64,000 nt of DNA from Promethearchaeota archaeon (GTDB taxonomy: Archaea; Asgardarchaeota; Lokiarchaeia; Sigyniarchaeales; SOKP01). Position numbers and translations under genes: made by a program. The stretch covers positions 40,260 to 104,259 of the forward strand of contig JAHLWS010000021.1 of the NCBI GenBank assembly GCA_019057795.1, given 5' to 3'. Every line of letters begins with the position of its first letter. The stretch's first letter is position 1. Positions 1-10,490 of this stretch are shown in pieces. The notes below the pieces were generated by a model. The model was given only the letters and a program-made list of their open reading frames with translations, was not told where the DNA came from and made no database searches.

Positions 1-1350
1 CATGGCTAAAGCGATTTCTGCAATCAATTCTGGTGCTTCAGTTCCAATACAAGATGCTCCAATAATTTTATGTGTTTGCTTATCCGCCAAAATTAAAATA
101 AAGCCTTCTTCTTCACCCATACACTTCGCTTTTCCTAGCGACATATACGAGAATCGTCCCATCATTAATTCGTATCCCAAATCTTTAGCTTGTTTTCTAC
201 GTATACCGACTGAACCAATATTTGGGCTTGTAAAAATGGTTGCTGGAACAACCTTATAATCTGTGGTTCTTTCTTCAACAGGAAATCCACCTAAGCTAGC
301 TAAAGTGTTTGCAACGGCAACATCCCCTTCGTGACTAGCAACATGGGCAAGCATAAGTCCGCCTGTCACGTCACCAATGGCATAGATCCCTTTTACGGAA
401 GTTTCTAAAGTCTTGAGATCTACTTTTATTGATCCTCTAGCAGTTTCGATTCCAAGTTCTTCTAATCCTAAGTTACCCGATTCTTTTGCTCGGCCAATAG
501 ATACTAAGCAATAATCAGCTTCAAAGTAGGACTTTTCGGCAGATTCTACTTGGGCTCTAGGAACAGCTGCTGAACAAGTTGTTGCTTTCACGCCCGTTCC
601 AGTATTTTCAACTGATAAGACGTTTTGAGAGACATGAATTTCGATTCCTAAAGAATTTAATTTCTTTTGTAGCTCTTTCACGATCATCGGCTCTTCGGTT
701 GCGATCGGAGAGGGAAGATATTCTAATATGATAACCTTACTTCCAAAAGCAGAAAATATGTTTGCAAATTCGCATCCTATCACTCCAGCTCCAATAATGA
801 GCAATCGTTTTGGAACAATTCTGAAATCGGGCAAGAGAATATCGTCGCTAGTTAAAATTCTATCGTGATCAATATTGAACGCGGGAATCAGTGCAGGAGA
901 GGAGCCTGTAGCAATTATGACTCTTTTTGCTTTAATAGTTTTCTTTTCTTCTCCTTCTATTGAGATTTCAAAGCCATCGTTAGCATTTCCACCTAAGATT
1001 TTTCCATGTCCCATAAAAACATCGTTCTTCCACGCCTTTTCTAATGCAGCAATTCCGCCAGTTAATTCTGAAACAATTTTATTTTTACGCTCTACAGCTT
1101 TGCTAAAATCTAACTTTATATCACAAGTTACTCCAAGTTCTTCTCCATTTTCTCTTATACGTTGTATAAGTTCTGCAGACGCATATAAAGCTTTAGTAGG
1201 GATACAACCCACATTTAAACAAGTCCCTCCAAGACTCTTTTTCTCTATTAAGGCGACCTTAGCACCATATTGAGCTGCTCTAATGGCTGAGTGATAGCCA
1301 CCGGGTCCACTTCCAATAACCGCTATATCATATAATTCAGTATCCGACAT
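1..1350 (-). CDS. lpdA: Dihydrolipoyl dehydrogenase (E3), C-terminus cut by window edge
   Basis: FAD-dependent pyridine nucleotide-disulfide oxidoreductase that reoxidises dihydrolipoamide of 2-oxoacid dehydrogenase or glycine cleavage complexes with NAD. Translating the minus strand from ATG at 1350 gives an N-terminal Rossmann motif GSGPGG (residues 13-18) and the redox-active disulfide motif GGTCLNVGCIPTKA (Cys44 and Cys49). The frame stays open to base 1, where it reads through the interface-domain helix ELIAEIALAM; only the last few tens of residues are missing. The start is fixed by the in-frame ATG; a second ATG at 1367 is out of frame. The next gene is divergent, so the partner enzyme must lie outside this window. 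Family assignment is firm; the complex it serves is unknown. Confidence 0.95.
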   Translation of the reverse strand, partial: MSDTELYDIAVIGSGPGGYHSAIRAAQYGAKVALIEKKSLGGTCLNVGCIPTKALYASAELIQRIRENGEELGVTCDIKLDFSKAVERKNKIVSELTGGIAALEKAWKNDVFMGHGKILGGNANDGFEISIEGEEKKTIKAKRVIIATGSSPALIPAFNIDHDRILTSDDILLPDFRIVPKRLLIIGAGVIGCEFANIFSAFGSKVIILEYLPSPIATEEPMIVKELQKKLNSLGIEIHVSQNVLSVENTGTGVKATTCSAAVPRAQVESAEKSYFEADYCLVSIGRAKESGNLGLEELGIETARGSIKVDLKTLETSVKGIYAIGDVTGGLMLAHVASHEGDVAVANTLASLGGFPVEERTTDYKVVPATIFTSPNIGSVGIRRKQAKDLGYELMMGRFSYMSLGKAKCMGEEEGFILILADKQTHKIIGASCIGTEAPELIAEIALAM

Positions 1351-1480
1351 AATTTAGTTTCCGACATCCTTTTTATCAACTTCTTTAATATAAAGTAATA
1401 AATACTATATTTTAATTGATATAAATTATACAAACAATATTAAATTTAATAAATAATAATTCAAATAGCAGTGTTCAAAT

Positions 1481-2908
1481 TTGTTCGTTAAAAATTTATC
1501 GCAATTATCTCCTAAAAGCTTAGACAAACTTACGTTAGAGTTAAGAAAAGTAGGACTTGAAGCTTTGGAAATTGCGATTAAATCAGTTGAGCCGAGCAAT
1601 CTAATCCAGAATAATGTTAAAGTTTTTGATGGTAAATTAAATATTCAAAAGGATAAATTCGATCTCAATAAATATAACAATATTTTTATAATTGGAGGTG
1701 GAAAAGCTTCTGCTCAAATGAGTTTAGCACTCGAAAAAATTTTGAAAAAACAACCTAAGATAAAATACGAAGGATTTATCAACATTCCAGAAGGTCAAAA
1801 AATAAGAGACTACAGTCCTTCGAGCAAAATAAGGATGAATCGTGCTTCCCATCCTATTCCAAACGAAAAGGGTTTAACTGGCACGAAGGAAATGGTGAAA
1901 ATTGTTGAAAATGCCACAAAAAACGATTTAATTATTTGCGTAATTTCAGGTGGAGGTTCCGCCTTATTGCCTTTGCCTAAACAAGGTATAACTCTCGAGG
2001 ATTTACAAAAAGTCAATTCGTTATTATTAGCCTCGGGAGCGTCAATTCACGAAATAAATATTATCCGAAAACATCTATCGGACTTTAAAGGCGGAAATTT
2101 AGCAAAAAAAGTACATAATACTAGTAAAGCAACTTTAATAACGCTAATTATCTCGGATGTAGTAGGAAATAATTTGGATTCTATTGCCTCTGGGCCTACA
2201 GTTCCAGACTTGACAACTTTTAACCAAGCTTATGATGTGTTAAAAAAGTATAATTTAAGCGATAAGATTCCTTCTTCGATAAAAAAAATAATTGAAAAAG
2301 GTTTGAGCGACCTGAGATTAGAAAACCCTAAGGAACACGATGTTTGCTTTAATAATATATTCAATTATTTAATCGGAAGCGTCGATTTAGCTGTTGAAGA
2401 AGTATCAGCAAATCTGAAAGCTTTTAATTATATCATCGACTATTTTACAAATGAAATTGTAGGTGAGGCTGTAGATTTTGGAAAGGATTTACACGAATTA
2501 ATTTCAAAAAAATTAAAACCATATACCAAAAAACCTGGTAAACATAAACTAGCTCTAATTGGCACCGGTGAATTGACAGTTACGATAAAAGGAAAAGGAG
2601 TTGGTGGAAGAAACCAAGAAATGTTATTGAGTTTTCTTGACAATGTAAAAAATAAGGAAATTGATTACAATTTCTTAATTATCGGAGCCAATTTAGATGG
2701 GATTGAGGGGAATAGTAAGGCAATGGGAGCACTTATCGATAATGTTTCACTTAATCAAATAAATAACGAAAAAATTAAGACTAAGAGCTATTTAGAAAAC
2801 AACGACTCCAATAGTTTTTTTAAGCTATTAAAAAGCGAGATAATTACAGGCCCTACCGGTATCAATGTTAACGATTTACTTCTTATTTTGATAGAACTTT
2901 ATGTTTAA
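1481..2908 (+). CDS. gckA: Glycerate 2-kinase (MOFRL/GckA family)
   Basis: Predicted to phosphorylate D-glycerate to 2-phosphoglycerate, feeding sugar or amino-acid-derived glycerate into lower glycolysis. The 475-residue product has the family's N-terminal DUF4147 region with the glycine-rich segment IIGGGKASAQM (about residues 71-81), SGGGSALLPLP, and the C-terminal MOFRL part with GTGELTVTIKGKGVGGRNQE and the ending TGPTGINVNDL. The only sensible start is TTG at 1481, because the GTG at 1471 runs into a stop after six codons. It stands alone, divergent from lpdA. Length and motifs match archaeal type II glycerate kinases, so confidence is high for family and good for substrate. Confidence 0.9.
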   Translation: MFVKNLSQLSPKSLDKLTLELRKVGLEALEIAIKSVEPSNLIQNNVKVFDGKLNIQKDKFDLNKYNNIFIIGGGKASAQMSLALEKILKKQPKIKYEGFINIPEGQKIRDYSPSSKIRMNRASHPIPNEKGLTGTKEMVKIVENATKNDLIICVISGGGSALLPLPKQGITLEDLQKVNSLLLASGASIHEINIIRKHLSDFKGGNLAKKVHNTSKATLITLIISDVVGNNLDSIASGPTVPDLTTFNQAYDVLKKYNLSDKIPSSIKKIIEKGLSDLRLENPKEHDVCFNNIFNYLIGSVDLAVEEVSANLKAFNYIIDYFTNEIVGEAVDFGKDLHELISKKLKPYTKKPGKHKLALIGTGELTVTIKGKGVGGRNQEMLLSFLDNVKNKEIDYNFLIIGANLDGIEGNSKAMGALIDNVSLNQINNEKIKTKSYLENNDSNSFFKLLKSEIITGPTGINVNDLLLILIELYV

Positions 2909-3328
2909 CGTTTCGTTTAATATGGTTGCTTCTGGACCTACGATGATTCCCTTCTCTACTTTCTTAATTTCATATTTCTCCAAAGTTCTCCAAACCTATT
3001 GGGGTAAATACTCCGGCAAGAACTCAAAAAGCTCCAGCCCAGATCGCTCGAAAAGAAAGCGGTTCTAAAGCGGTGCTATCCTCCGTAAAAAAAGTTAAGC
3101 GAGTTAAACAGGAAGGTTCGGGTTCGATACCACCAATAGAAAACTTTCGAGAGTTTAAGCTGTGGACTTTAAAAAAATTATTCTATGGAATAAGTACAAG
3201 TAAGAAAAAGCGTAAAAATTGTGGGTTATATGATGGAAATGCTTATAATTGCTTCCATGTGCATGATATTTATATAATAAAATTATTACTTTATTAATAG
3301 AAGTATTAAATTATAATCCTTTAATTTC
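2909..3328. other. Gene-poor stretch with two unrecognised open fragments
   Basis: This 420-base gap holds no clear gene. On the minus strand about 2880-2990 encodes a short open segment (EKGIIVGPEATILNETLN) that reads like protein but has no good start. On the plus strand a frame open from about 2971 gives a Lys/Arg/Ser-rich segment and continues as the GTG-started frame listed at 3073. Both could be remnants of lost genes. A 5-bp hairpin (AAACT/AGTTT) lies around 3140-3155. No tRNA or riboswitch was recognised. Confidence 0.3.
3073..3297 (+). CDS. Doubtful small basic open reading frame
   Basis: GTG-started frame of 74 codons that I do not recognise. The first half is basic and low-complexity (SSVKKVKRVKQEGSGS); the second half looks like translated AT-rich spacer. 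The frame is open about 34 codons upstream of the GTG, so the first half may be the tail of a decayed gene rather than a new one. No convincing ribosome-binding site is visible. Treat it as a possible remnant, not a confident gene. Confidence 0.2.
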   Translation: MLSSVKKVKRVKQEGSGSIPPIENFREFKLWTLKKLFYGISTSKKKRKNCGLYDGNAYNCFHVHDIYIIKLLLY

Positions 3329-3904
3329 ATGAAGGAATTTCAAATTAATAGATTTTTAAAGTTACGGTTAGAGAACGGTAAAACAAGTATTTACATAAAA
3401 GATCAATTATTTAGACAGTGTAAATTTTTACTAATTAATATTGACCCTAATAATGCTTCTAATTTTGAAGGAGTAACTTCTATAGACGAAGCAGAAGAAA
3501 TATTAGATGCAACTTCTATAGACAAAGCAGAAAAAATATTAGATCAATCATTAGAAGAAAAAGGATTAGAAGAATATGAAATACGGCCAGAAGAGGAGTT
3601 TTGGGCACATTGTTCTAACTTGGATGCGTGGGCAAAGCATAAATACGATACGCGATTGCTACATAGAACTCTGGCGTTTCCTCTTTTAAAGGTATTAACT
3701 GAAGCAGGAGATCAAATAGCAAAAGCAGTATTTAAAGAAGAAATTATAAAGAGATTCGAAGGCGGTCATCCAAAGGTTGTTCGCTATCTAATTAGAGAAG
3801 GTTACATAAATGAATATGCCAAAAATGAACTAATAGAAGCTTTCTTGGAAAGTGAGGATGTATCTAATCTAAAAAACTGCAAACTCTTTGTAAAACGGAT
3901 ATGA
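3329..3904 (+). CDS. Asgard-type N-terminal domain of an LRR protein (separated from the LRR part)
   Basis: 191-residue protein of unknown function. It starts with the segment FLKLRLENGKTSIYIKDQLF (residues 8-27) and contains EFWAHCSNLDAWAKHKYDTR and helical ARM-like segments (LAFPLLKVLTEAGDQIAKAVF). I recall this module as the N-terminal part of lokiarchaeal leucine-rich-repeat proteins; that is recollection, not a search. An imperfect repeat TSIDEAEEILDA/TSIDKAEKILDQ sits near residues 51-72. It ends in TGA at 3902-3904, overlapping the ATG of the LRR gene at 3901 (ATGA). That suggests either translational coupling or a frameshift that split a single gene. Confidence 0.65.
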   Translation: MKEFQINRFLKLRLENGKTSIYIKDQLFRQCKFLLINIDPNNASNFEGVTSIDEAEEILDATSIDKAEKILDQSLEEKGLEEYEIRPEEEFWAHCSNLDAWAKHKYDTRLLHRTLAFPLLKVLTEAGDQIAKAVFKEEIIKRFEGGHPKVVRYLIREGYINEYAKNELIEAFLESEDVSNLKNCKLFVKRI

Positions 3905-4638
3905 AAATCGCGGAAGAGTTTGACCTTTTTATGCAACCCGACATTCCACAATATTCACTTGAATTTGATAAAAAAAAGCTTTCTGGATTGAATTTAAGAT
4001 TAAATAACTTAAAGCAGTTTCCGCAAGAAACAACACAATTCGTCTCTCTTAAAAAACTTTTCTTAGATGATAACATGTTACGATCCATTCCAAATGAGAT
4101 TTGGCAATTAAAGAATCTACGAGAATTGAGTTTATCAGGTAATTTACTAGAAGTGCTTCCTTCTGAGATTAGTTCCCTAAAATCTCTTGAATCTCTCTCT
4201 TTGGACGTTAATAAATTTAAAATATTTCCAGAGGCCATAATGGAATTAAATAATCTTAAATATTTAGGTTTAGGAATGAATCAAATCCGTGATATTCCTG
4301 AATCAATCGAAAACTTAAGAAATTTAAAAATTTTAGCATTAAATCGTAATCGTATCTCTAGATTGCCTGAGACTTTTGGGAAATTAAAATCTCTTGAGTT
4401 TTTAAGCTTGGATAACAATAAAATAGGTTATATCCCCGAATCACTTGGTAAATTAAATTCCTTAAAAGAACTTGAGGTTCGATCTAACAATTTGGCTTCT
4501 CTTCCAGAATTTTTATTTAAACTCAAGTACTTTAAAAAGTTAGATATATCAGACAATAATATTTATCATATCCCAAACCTAAAAAAAAAGATTAATTCTT
4601 TAGAAGTGTTTAATTATGATAAAAAAAAATTAAGTTGA
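3901..4638 (+). CDS. Leucine-rich-repeat protein
   Basis: 245-residue protein built almost entirely of 23-residue LRR units of the LxxLxLxxNxLxxIPxxI type (for example LRELSLSGNLLEVLPSEISS), from about residue 28 to 230. Such solenoids bind proteins; the partner is unknown. It has no signal peptide or membrane segment, so it is probably cytosolic. The ATG overlaps the stop of the upstream gene by ATGA. In the same frame, directly after its TGA at 4636-4638, a zinc-ribbon-coding stretch follows, so this ORF looks like the middle third of a larger ancestral protein. Confidence 0.8.
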   Translation: MKIAEEFDLFMQPDIPQYSLEFDKKKLSGLNLRLNNLKQFPQETTQFVSLKKLFLDDNMLRSIPNEIWQLKNLRELSLSGNLLEVLPSEISSLKSLESLSLDVNKFKIFPEAIMELNNLKYLGLGMNQIRDIPESIENLRNLKILALNRNRISRLPETFGKLKSLEFLSLDNNKIGYIPESLGKLNSLKELEVRSNNLASLPEFLFKLKYFKKLDISDNNIYHIPNLKKKINSLEVFNYDKKKLS

Positions 4639-4809
4639 ATTACCATACCTAAAATTGAAGACTCAGTAATAACATGCCCAGTTTGCGGATTTACTTTTAG
4701 AAACCGCGATCCCTTCGCAAAAAATAGGGATATAATTTGCCCAATGTGTGGATTTAAGTTTAAGGAACCAAGTTTTTTCCCTAAAAGAATAAACGGGTTT
4801 TCAGTTTAA
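4639..4809 (+). pseudogene. In-frame zinc-ribbon tail behind the LRR stop codon
   Basis: Directly after the TGA of the LRR gene the same frame stays open for 56 codons. It encodes a two-CxxC zinc ribbon: ITCPVCGFTFRNRD, then IICPMCGFKFKEP, ending INGFSV and TAA at 4807-4809. There is no ATG, GTG or TTG before the first CPVC, so independent translation is unlikely. The simplest reading is that it was the C-terminal domain of the LRR protein, now cut off by a nonsense codon or reached only by readthrough. Confidence 0.5.
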
Positions 4810-4842
4810 CGCATTAAATGACTTTTTATTAAATTCATGTTT

Positions 4843-4866
4843 TAGTTAAAAAATCTTTTTTAACTA
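4843..4866. terminator. Perfect 11-bp dyad with A/T core
   Basis: TAGTTAAAAAA, a two-base centre, then TTTTTTAACTA form a perfect inverted repeat. It follows the zinc-ribbon stop at 4809 and lies about 100 bases before the next start. The T-run on either strand could act as an archaeal terminator; an operator is the alternative. Confidence 0.4.
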
Positions 4867-4906
4867 TCGTGAGAATATTTATTCTATAAAAATATATTAA
4901 TTATTA

Positions 4907-4926
4907 TTCCATAGATATTTATGGAA
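4907..4926. promoter_or_regulatory. 7-bp dyad upstream of the Ig-like protein gene
   Basis: TTCCATA and TATGGAA flank a 6-base spacer, 42 bases before the ATG at 4968. The position suits an operator near the promoter. There is no second copy to confirm it. Confidence 0.25.
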
Positions 4927-4967
4927 CTATAATATTAACAGAAATGTAAAAATTGTGGTAATCTAAC

Positions 4968-7133
<2,166 letters not shown>

Positions 7134-7151
7134 TCATTAAAACTAAAATTA

Positions 7152-7160
7152 TTTTTTTTT
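7152..7160 (+). terminator. T9 run after the Ig-like protein gene
   Basis: Nine T residues 19 bases after the stop codon at 7133, with no stem-loop. This is the usual form of an intrinsic archaeal terminator. Confidence 0.45.
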
Positions 7161-7291
7161 ATATTTATATTTTTAAATTATCATAATCATTTAATAAACT
7201 AGAAAAAACTTCTATATTTAAGACTAATAGATTATGTATTGATTTTGTACAGAATAAAATTTATAAATTTTAAAATTTAGAGATAAAACAC

Positions 7292-8962
7292 ATGTCGGTC
7301 AATAAACAATTTAACTTAGATTGGATGTTTGAATGTCCTGATGCTGTTTTAACTTGTTCGACCCTTGAATGTGGAGACGACACGTATTTAGTATTTGGAG
7401 GCCATGATAAGACTCTATACTTAATGAACGAAGAATTAAACATCCTCGATAGTATTATGTTTGATGGGTGGGTAAGAACTACTTTCCCTATAGATATTAC
7501 TAAAGACGGATGCCAAGAAGTATTAGTAGGAGCAGGAGACGGTAATTTTTTAGTAGTAAAATTCGTAAAGGGGATAAATAAGCTAGCAGGGATTATGAAT
7601 TATAAATCTAAGGGTAAAGTATTATGTGTCACGGCGGGTGATTTCACTAGAGATGGAAATATTGAATTGATTCACGGTAGCGAAGATAAAACTTTAAAGA
7701 TATTCGAAAACATTGATTCCACTGAACCTAAGTATGTATTTTATTACGACTCGTGGGTAACTGCTTGCGTATTAGGATATTTAAAACTGTTAAATGTGAA
7801 TAAACCTATTTACGGATTATTAATTGGTACTAAAAACGGTATGCTTCAATTAATCCAGTTTAAAGAAGGCAAACCAGATATTATTTGGCAAAAAGACTTA
7901 GGCTCTCAAATTAATACAATTGAAGTGGGCGATGTAAAAAATGACGGTTTCAACGAAATAGTAGTAGGTACAGACGCATCTCAATTAATAATATTTAATA
8001 GCGAAGGCGATGAGTTAAAGTCTATAACTCTTGAAGAAGGGCGACCTATATCTTTAAAATTAGTTGATATTGACGGTGATAACGCAAAAGAAATTATTGT
8101 AGGATGTGCAGATGGCACTCTTCGAATATATCACAACACAAATCTAAATTCAATAGATCTAGAGCTGAAATGGAAAGCTTCAGCAGAAAACTCAATAAAA
8201 ATCGTATCTACTATGAAGGATCCTAAAGAAGATTTAACGCGCATTATAGTTGGAGGATACGATCGAAGTATTAGGTGCATCTGCGATCTCGAATGGGGCA
8301 AAAAACCACCACTTGAAATTCCAAACAACATTGTAGAAACTCAACCGACAGAAGCGGAAGCAAAAGTGGAAAAAACTATCAAATTTGAGACAATTCCGAC
8401 AAACATCAGAGAATACATTTTCAAATATTTAATAGATAATAAGATTATATTAAGTATTGCAAATGAATTAGAGAAAAAAGGATATCTCACTGATAGCGTT
8501 GTCGAAGAATTCCAACGTATGATCTCAGAAAAATCTGATTCTTACGAAAAAATTACATATTCAGTTTGGACACTACCAGAGGATAAGATAGGTTTAGGCG
8601 TTGCGGTCGGAACTCCCGCCAAAAAAGGTAAGAAATTAAAACCTGTAGTGATAGAGCAAGAGATACCCTCACAAAAAGGAGGAGCGCTAATCGACGCGTT
8701 AAAAAAAGAGCCTCAAAAAACAAAGGGAAAAGGAAAGAAGGTTCCAAAAGAGACTATAACGGAAGTGAATATAAGAACAATAATTATTACACATTTAGAA
8801 AAACAGAAATTAATTCGGTCAAAAACAAAACTGGTCGACGATTTGGTCATTTTAGGATACGAGAGAGCAGTAGTGGAAAAACAAATCGATAAATTAAGGA
8901 TGGAAGGCGTTCTTGTGTACTCGCGTTCAGAACCTAAAGGTTGGAGTTTAGGTGCCGTTTAA
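7292..8962 (+). CDS. Beta-propeller (FG-GAP/BBS-like) protein with C-terminal winged helix
   Basis: 556 residues. The first 330 form a seven-bladed-type propeller. Blades carry calcium-loop-like FG-GAP motifs of the form D-x-x-x-D-G-x-x-E-h-h-h-G: DITKDGCQEVLVGAGDG (about 68-84), DFTRDGNIELIHGSEDK, DVKNDGFNEIVVGTDA and DIDGDNAKEIIVGCADG. This resembles the propeller of eukaryotic BBS2/ITFG2-type proteins (family recollection, not a search). A helical region and a Lys-rich linker (about 440-490) lead to a C-terminal winged-helix-like segment ending GWSLGAV. It is probably a cytosolic scaffold; a role in vesicle or membrane-coat assembly is only inference from the Asgard context. Confidence 0.75.
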   Translation: MSVNKQFNLDWMFECPDAVLTCSTLECGDDTYLVFGGHDKTLYLMNEELNILDSIMFDGWVRTTFPIDITKDGCQEVLVGAGDGNFLVVKFVKGINKLAGIMNYKSKGKVLCVTAGDFTRDGNIELIHGSEDKTLKIFENIDSTEPKYVFYYDSWVTACVLGYLKLLNVNKPIYGLLIGTKNGMLQLIQFKEGKPDIIWQKDLGSQINTIEVGDVKNDGFNEIVVGTDASQLIIFNSEGDELKSITLEEGRPISLKLVDIDGDNAKEIIVGCADGTLRIYHNTNLNSIDLELKWKASAENSIKIVSTMKDPKEDLTRIIVGGYDRSIRCICDLEWGKKPPLEIPNNIVETQPTEAEAKVEKTIKFETIPTNIREYIFKYLIDNKIILSIANELEKKGYLTDSVVEEFQRMISEKSDSYEKITYSVWTLPEDKIGLGVAVGTPAKKGKKLKPVVIEQEIPSQKGGALIDALKKEPQKTKGKGKKVPKETITEVNIRTIIITHLEKQKLIRSKTKLVDDLVILGYERAVVEKQIDKLRMEGVLVYSRSEPKGWSLGAV

Positions 8963-8969
8963 ATTCGTA

Positions 8970-9407
8970 TTATGTATATGGAAACTCTTTGATTTCGTTT
9001 TGGAAAGGTGCAAATTGATTCAATTCTGAAAAGTCTTTATTGTTATATCTAGAAACAAAGAGTAGTGAAATAGGTTCGATTTTTTGTAGAAATTTCTTAA
9101 CAAACTTATCCGTATCTTTTTTCTTTTTATCTATTAAACAATACAAAATGATAGGCTCTTTCTCATCAGAATCTGAAGGTAATATGTCAAATGCTTTGAA
9201 GATAAATAAAATATTATTAGACTCTAAATATTCTAAACTTAAGTTGTTAAACGCATTCTTAACAAATATATTAATCGCCGATATAAAAGCTCCCCTTAAA
9301 TCTTTATTAGGATTCTTAAGATTATCTTTTTTTTCAATGTTTTTAAACACATGGCTAACTAAAACAAAACCTCGGAATACAATTCCGATTTCATACAGTT
9401 CTTTCAT
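8970..9407 (-). CDS. Small alpha/beta protein, possible longin/roadblock-like domain
   Basis: 145-residue cytosolic protein. Its opening, MKELYEIGIVFRGFVLVSHVF, then a helix and ESNNILFIFKAFD, resembles the strand-strand-helix layout of longin/roadblock domains that serve Ras-like GTPases in Asgard archaea. Similarity is structural in feel, and I cannot name the family with certainty. It converges on the propeller gene, whose stop is only 8 bases away. The opposite-strand frame over the same region has a less protein-like composition, so the minus strand was chosen. Confidence 0.55.
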   Translation of the reverse strand: MKELYEIGIVFRGFVLVSHVFKNIEKKDNLKNPNKDLRGAFISAINIFVKNAFNNLSLEYLESNNILFIFKAFDILPSDSDEKEPIILYCLIDKKKKDTDKFVKKFLQKIEPISLLFVSRYNNKDFSELNQFAPFQNEIKEFPYT

Positions 9408-9516
9408 ATTATAACTTATTTATTTGAAGTTAAAACTCTATAAACTATAAACTTAATAATAATATTCATATTTATTATTACACAAAAAAATCACTTAAAT
9501 CACTTAGGTTACGCAA

Positions 9517-9714
9517 TTGAAAAAAGCATGTAAATGGTATCAATGTTGCCCGATTAAATATTTTGTAGATCACGGAATGCTTGAAAAAGAATGGGTTGAA
9601 GATTACTGTTTAATAGGAAATAAGAAGTGTATTAGATATCAGAAAGAAGAGAGTGGGGAATTCCACCCCGATAATTTACTTCCTAATGGAGAGATTCGAC
9701 AAGAATTAAAATAA
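9517..9714 (+). CDS. Small cysteine-rich protein (CKWYQCCP type)
   Basis: 65-residue protein starting at TTG 9517: MKKACKWYQCCPIKYF, then VEDYCLIGNKKCIRYQKEESGEFHPD and a C-terminus LPNGEIRQEL. Similar short proteins with the same CKWY-x-CCP/C-x-C pattern and a YHPD-like ending occur in anaerobic bacteria and archaea, often uncharacterised; the four to five cysteines suggest metal binding. No ATG is available in frame. It overlaps the convergent MBL gene by a few bases at the 3' end. Confidence 0.7.
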   Translation: MKKACKWYQCCPIKYFVDHGMLEKEWVEDYCLIGNKKCIRYQKEESGEFHPDNLLPNGEIRQELK

Positions 9715-10395
9715 ATAACTATTACCAACACATATATCATTAAATTGGTCAGAAAATCTTTGCTTTATTTCCCTAATTCTTTGCGTACAGTGGCAAGCTC
9801 CTATGAATTCAACTCCTTCTAGAAAAGAAAAATTCCGAAATCCATGGAATCCCCCTATAACGGCTTTAATTTTATTCGATATCGTTTGACCCTTTAAAAT
9901 AAATGCTTCTAAACCCGGATGAGCGCAACCTGAGATTATTATTAAATCGTTTTTTTCTGTTTTTAAAAATAAAGATTGCTCCGTTAATCTACCTCCAAAT
10001 TGACCAGATGAAAAAATATTCTTGTCAACCTCAATCATCTCAGAGATACCTTGAACTTGAGCTTCGGGGTAAGTCCTTATAAAAGATTTTATATCGTGGA
10101 GTGGCACATAAATTTCAATATCATGATTTATTTGATAAATTTCTTTTAGACTCCCTGTGTGGTCGAAATGGTTATGTGAAATTATAACTTTTTTTATTTC
10201 TGAAACTTTAACATTAAACTTGTTTATGTTGTGAATTAGAATATCCCCCTTGCTTCCTGTATCAAACAATAAGTGGGTTTTTGAGAGGTTATTATAAATT
10301 AAGGTTGAGAAACCAAAATCTGTTAAAAAACCCGGTTGTGCAGCACAGATGTCGTCATAAACAATTTTAATTTCAAAGGAAAAGTCAGATTTCAT
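9706..10395 (-). CDS. MBL-fold metallohydrolase
   Basis: 229-residue metallo-beta-lactamase-fold protein. The metal-binding motif is SHNHFDHTG (about residues 72-80), followed by SGCAHPG (about 155), GGFHGF and the C-terminal GACHCTQ. This spacing fits the subgroup annotated as 7,8-dihydropterin-6-methyl-4-(beta-D-ribofuranosyl)aminobenzene-5'-phosphate synthase-like or general MBL hydrolases. The exact substrate cannot be read from sequence. It starts at ATG 10395 and is transcribed convergently with the small Cys-rich gene. Confidence 0.88.
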   Translation of the reverse strand: MKSDFSFEIKIVYDDICAAQPGFLTDFGFSTLIYNNLSKTHLLFDTGSKGDILIHNINKFNVKVSEIKKVIISHNHFDHTGSLKEIYQINHDIEIYVPLHDIKSFIRTYPEAQVQGISEMIEVDKNIFSSGQFGGRLTEQSLFLKTEKNDLIIISGCAHPGLEAFILKGQTISNKIKAVIGGFHGFRNFSFLEGVEFIGACHCTQRIREIKQRFSDQFNDICVGNSYLF

Positions 10396-10447
10396 ACTTT
10401 TAAAAAGACTTTACCCATTATTAACTATTAGTTTTTGGATAAATATC

Positions 10448-10490
10448 TTATTGTGATTTTTTCCTTAAAATAATAGCTTCTTCAGGATAT
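10448..10490 (-). pseudogene. Remnant of a ferredoxin-protein 3' end
   Basis: On the minus strand these bases read YPEEAIILRKKSQ and stop, matching the C-terminus CPEEAITLRKHRI of the ferredoxin-type protein encoded at 11152-11958. Bases 10461-10490 agree with 11165-11194 at 27 of 30 positions. Immediately upstream in the reading direction the frame closes (TAA at 10493-10495) inside a palindrome. Only the tail survives. Confidence 0.6.

Noticed and set aside
875..1273. Long plus-strand open frame over the lpdA region
   Set aside because: The minus strand encodes an unmistakable dihydrolipoyl dehydrogenase with its disulfide motif; the plus frame is a shadow.
3100..3140. GGTTCGGGTTCGATACCACCA looked like a tRNA T-arm and CCA end
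   Set aside because: The bases flanking TTCGATA do not pair as a T-stem, and no acceptor, D-arm or anticodon arm could be found upstream.
4636..4638. TGA after the LRR gene as a selenocysteine codon
   Set aside because: No Cys is expected at that position, no SECIS-like hairpin was recognised, and the upstream junction is also broken, so decay is simpler.
9040..9414. 124-codon plus-strand frame opposite the longin-like candidate
   Set aside because: Composition is less protein-like and it has no recognisable features; the minus-strand frame has a better start and fold pattern. Some doubt remains.
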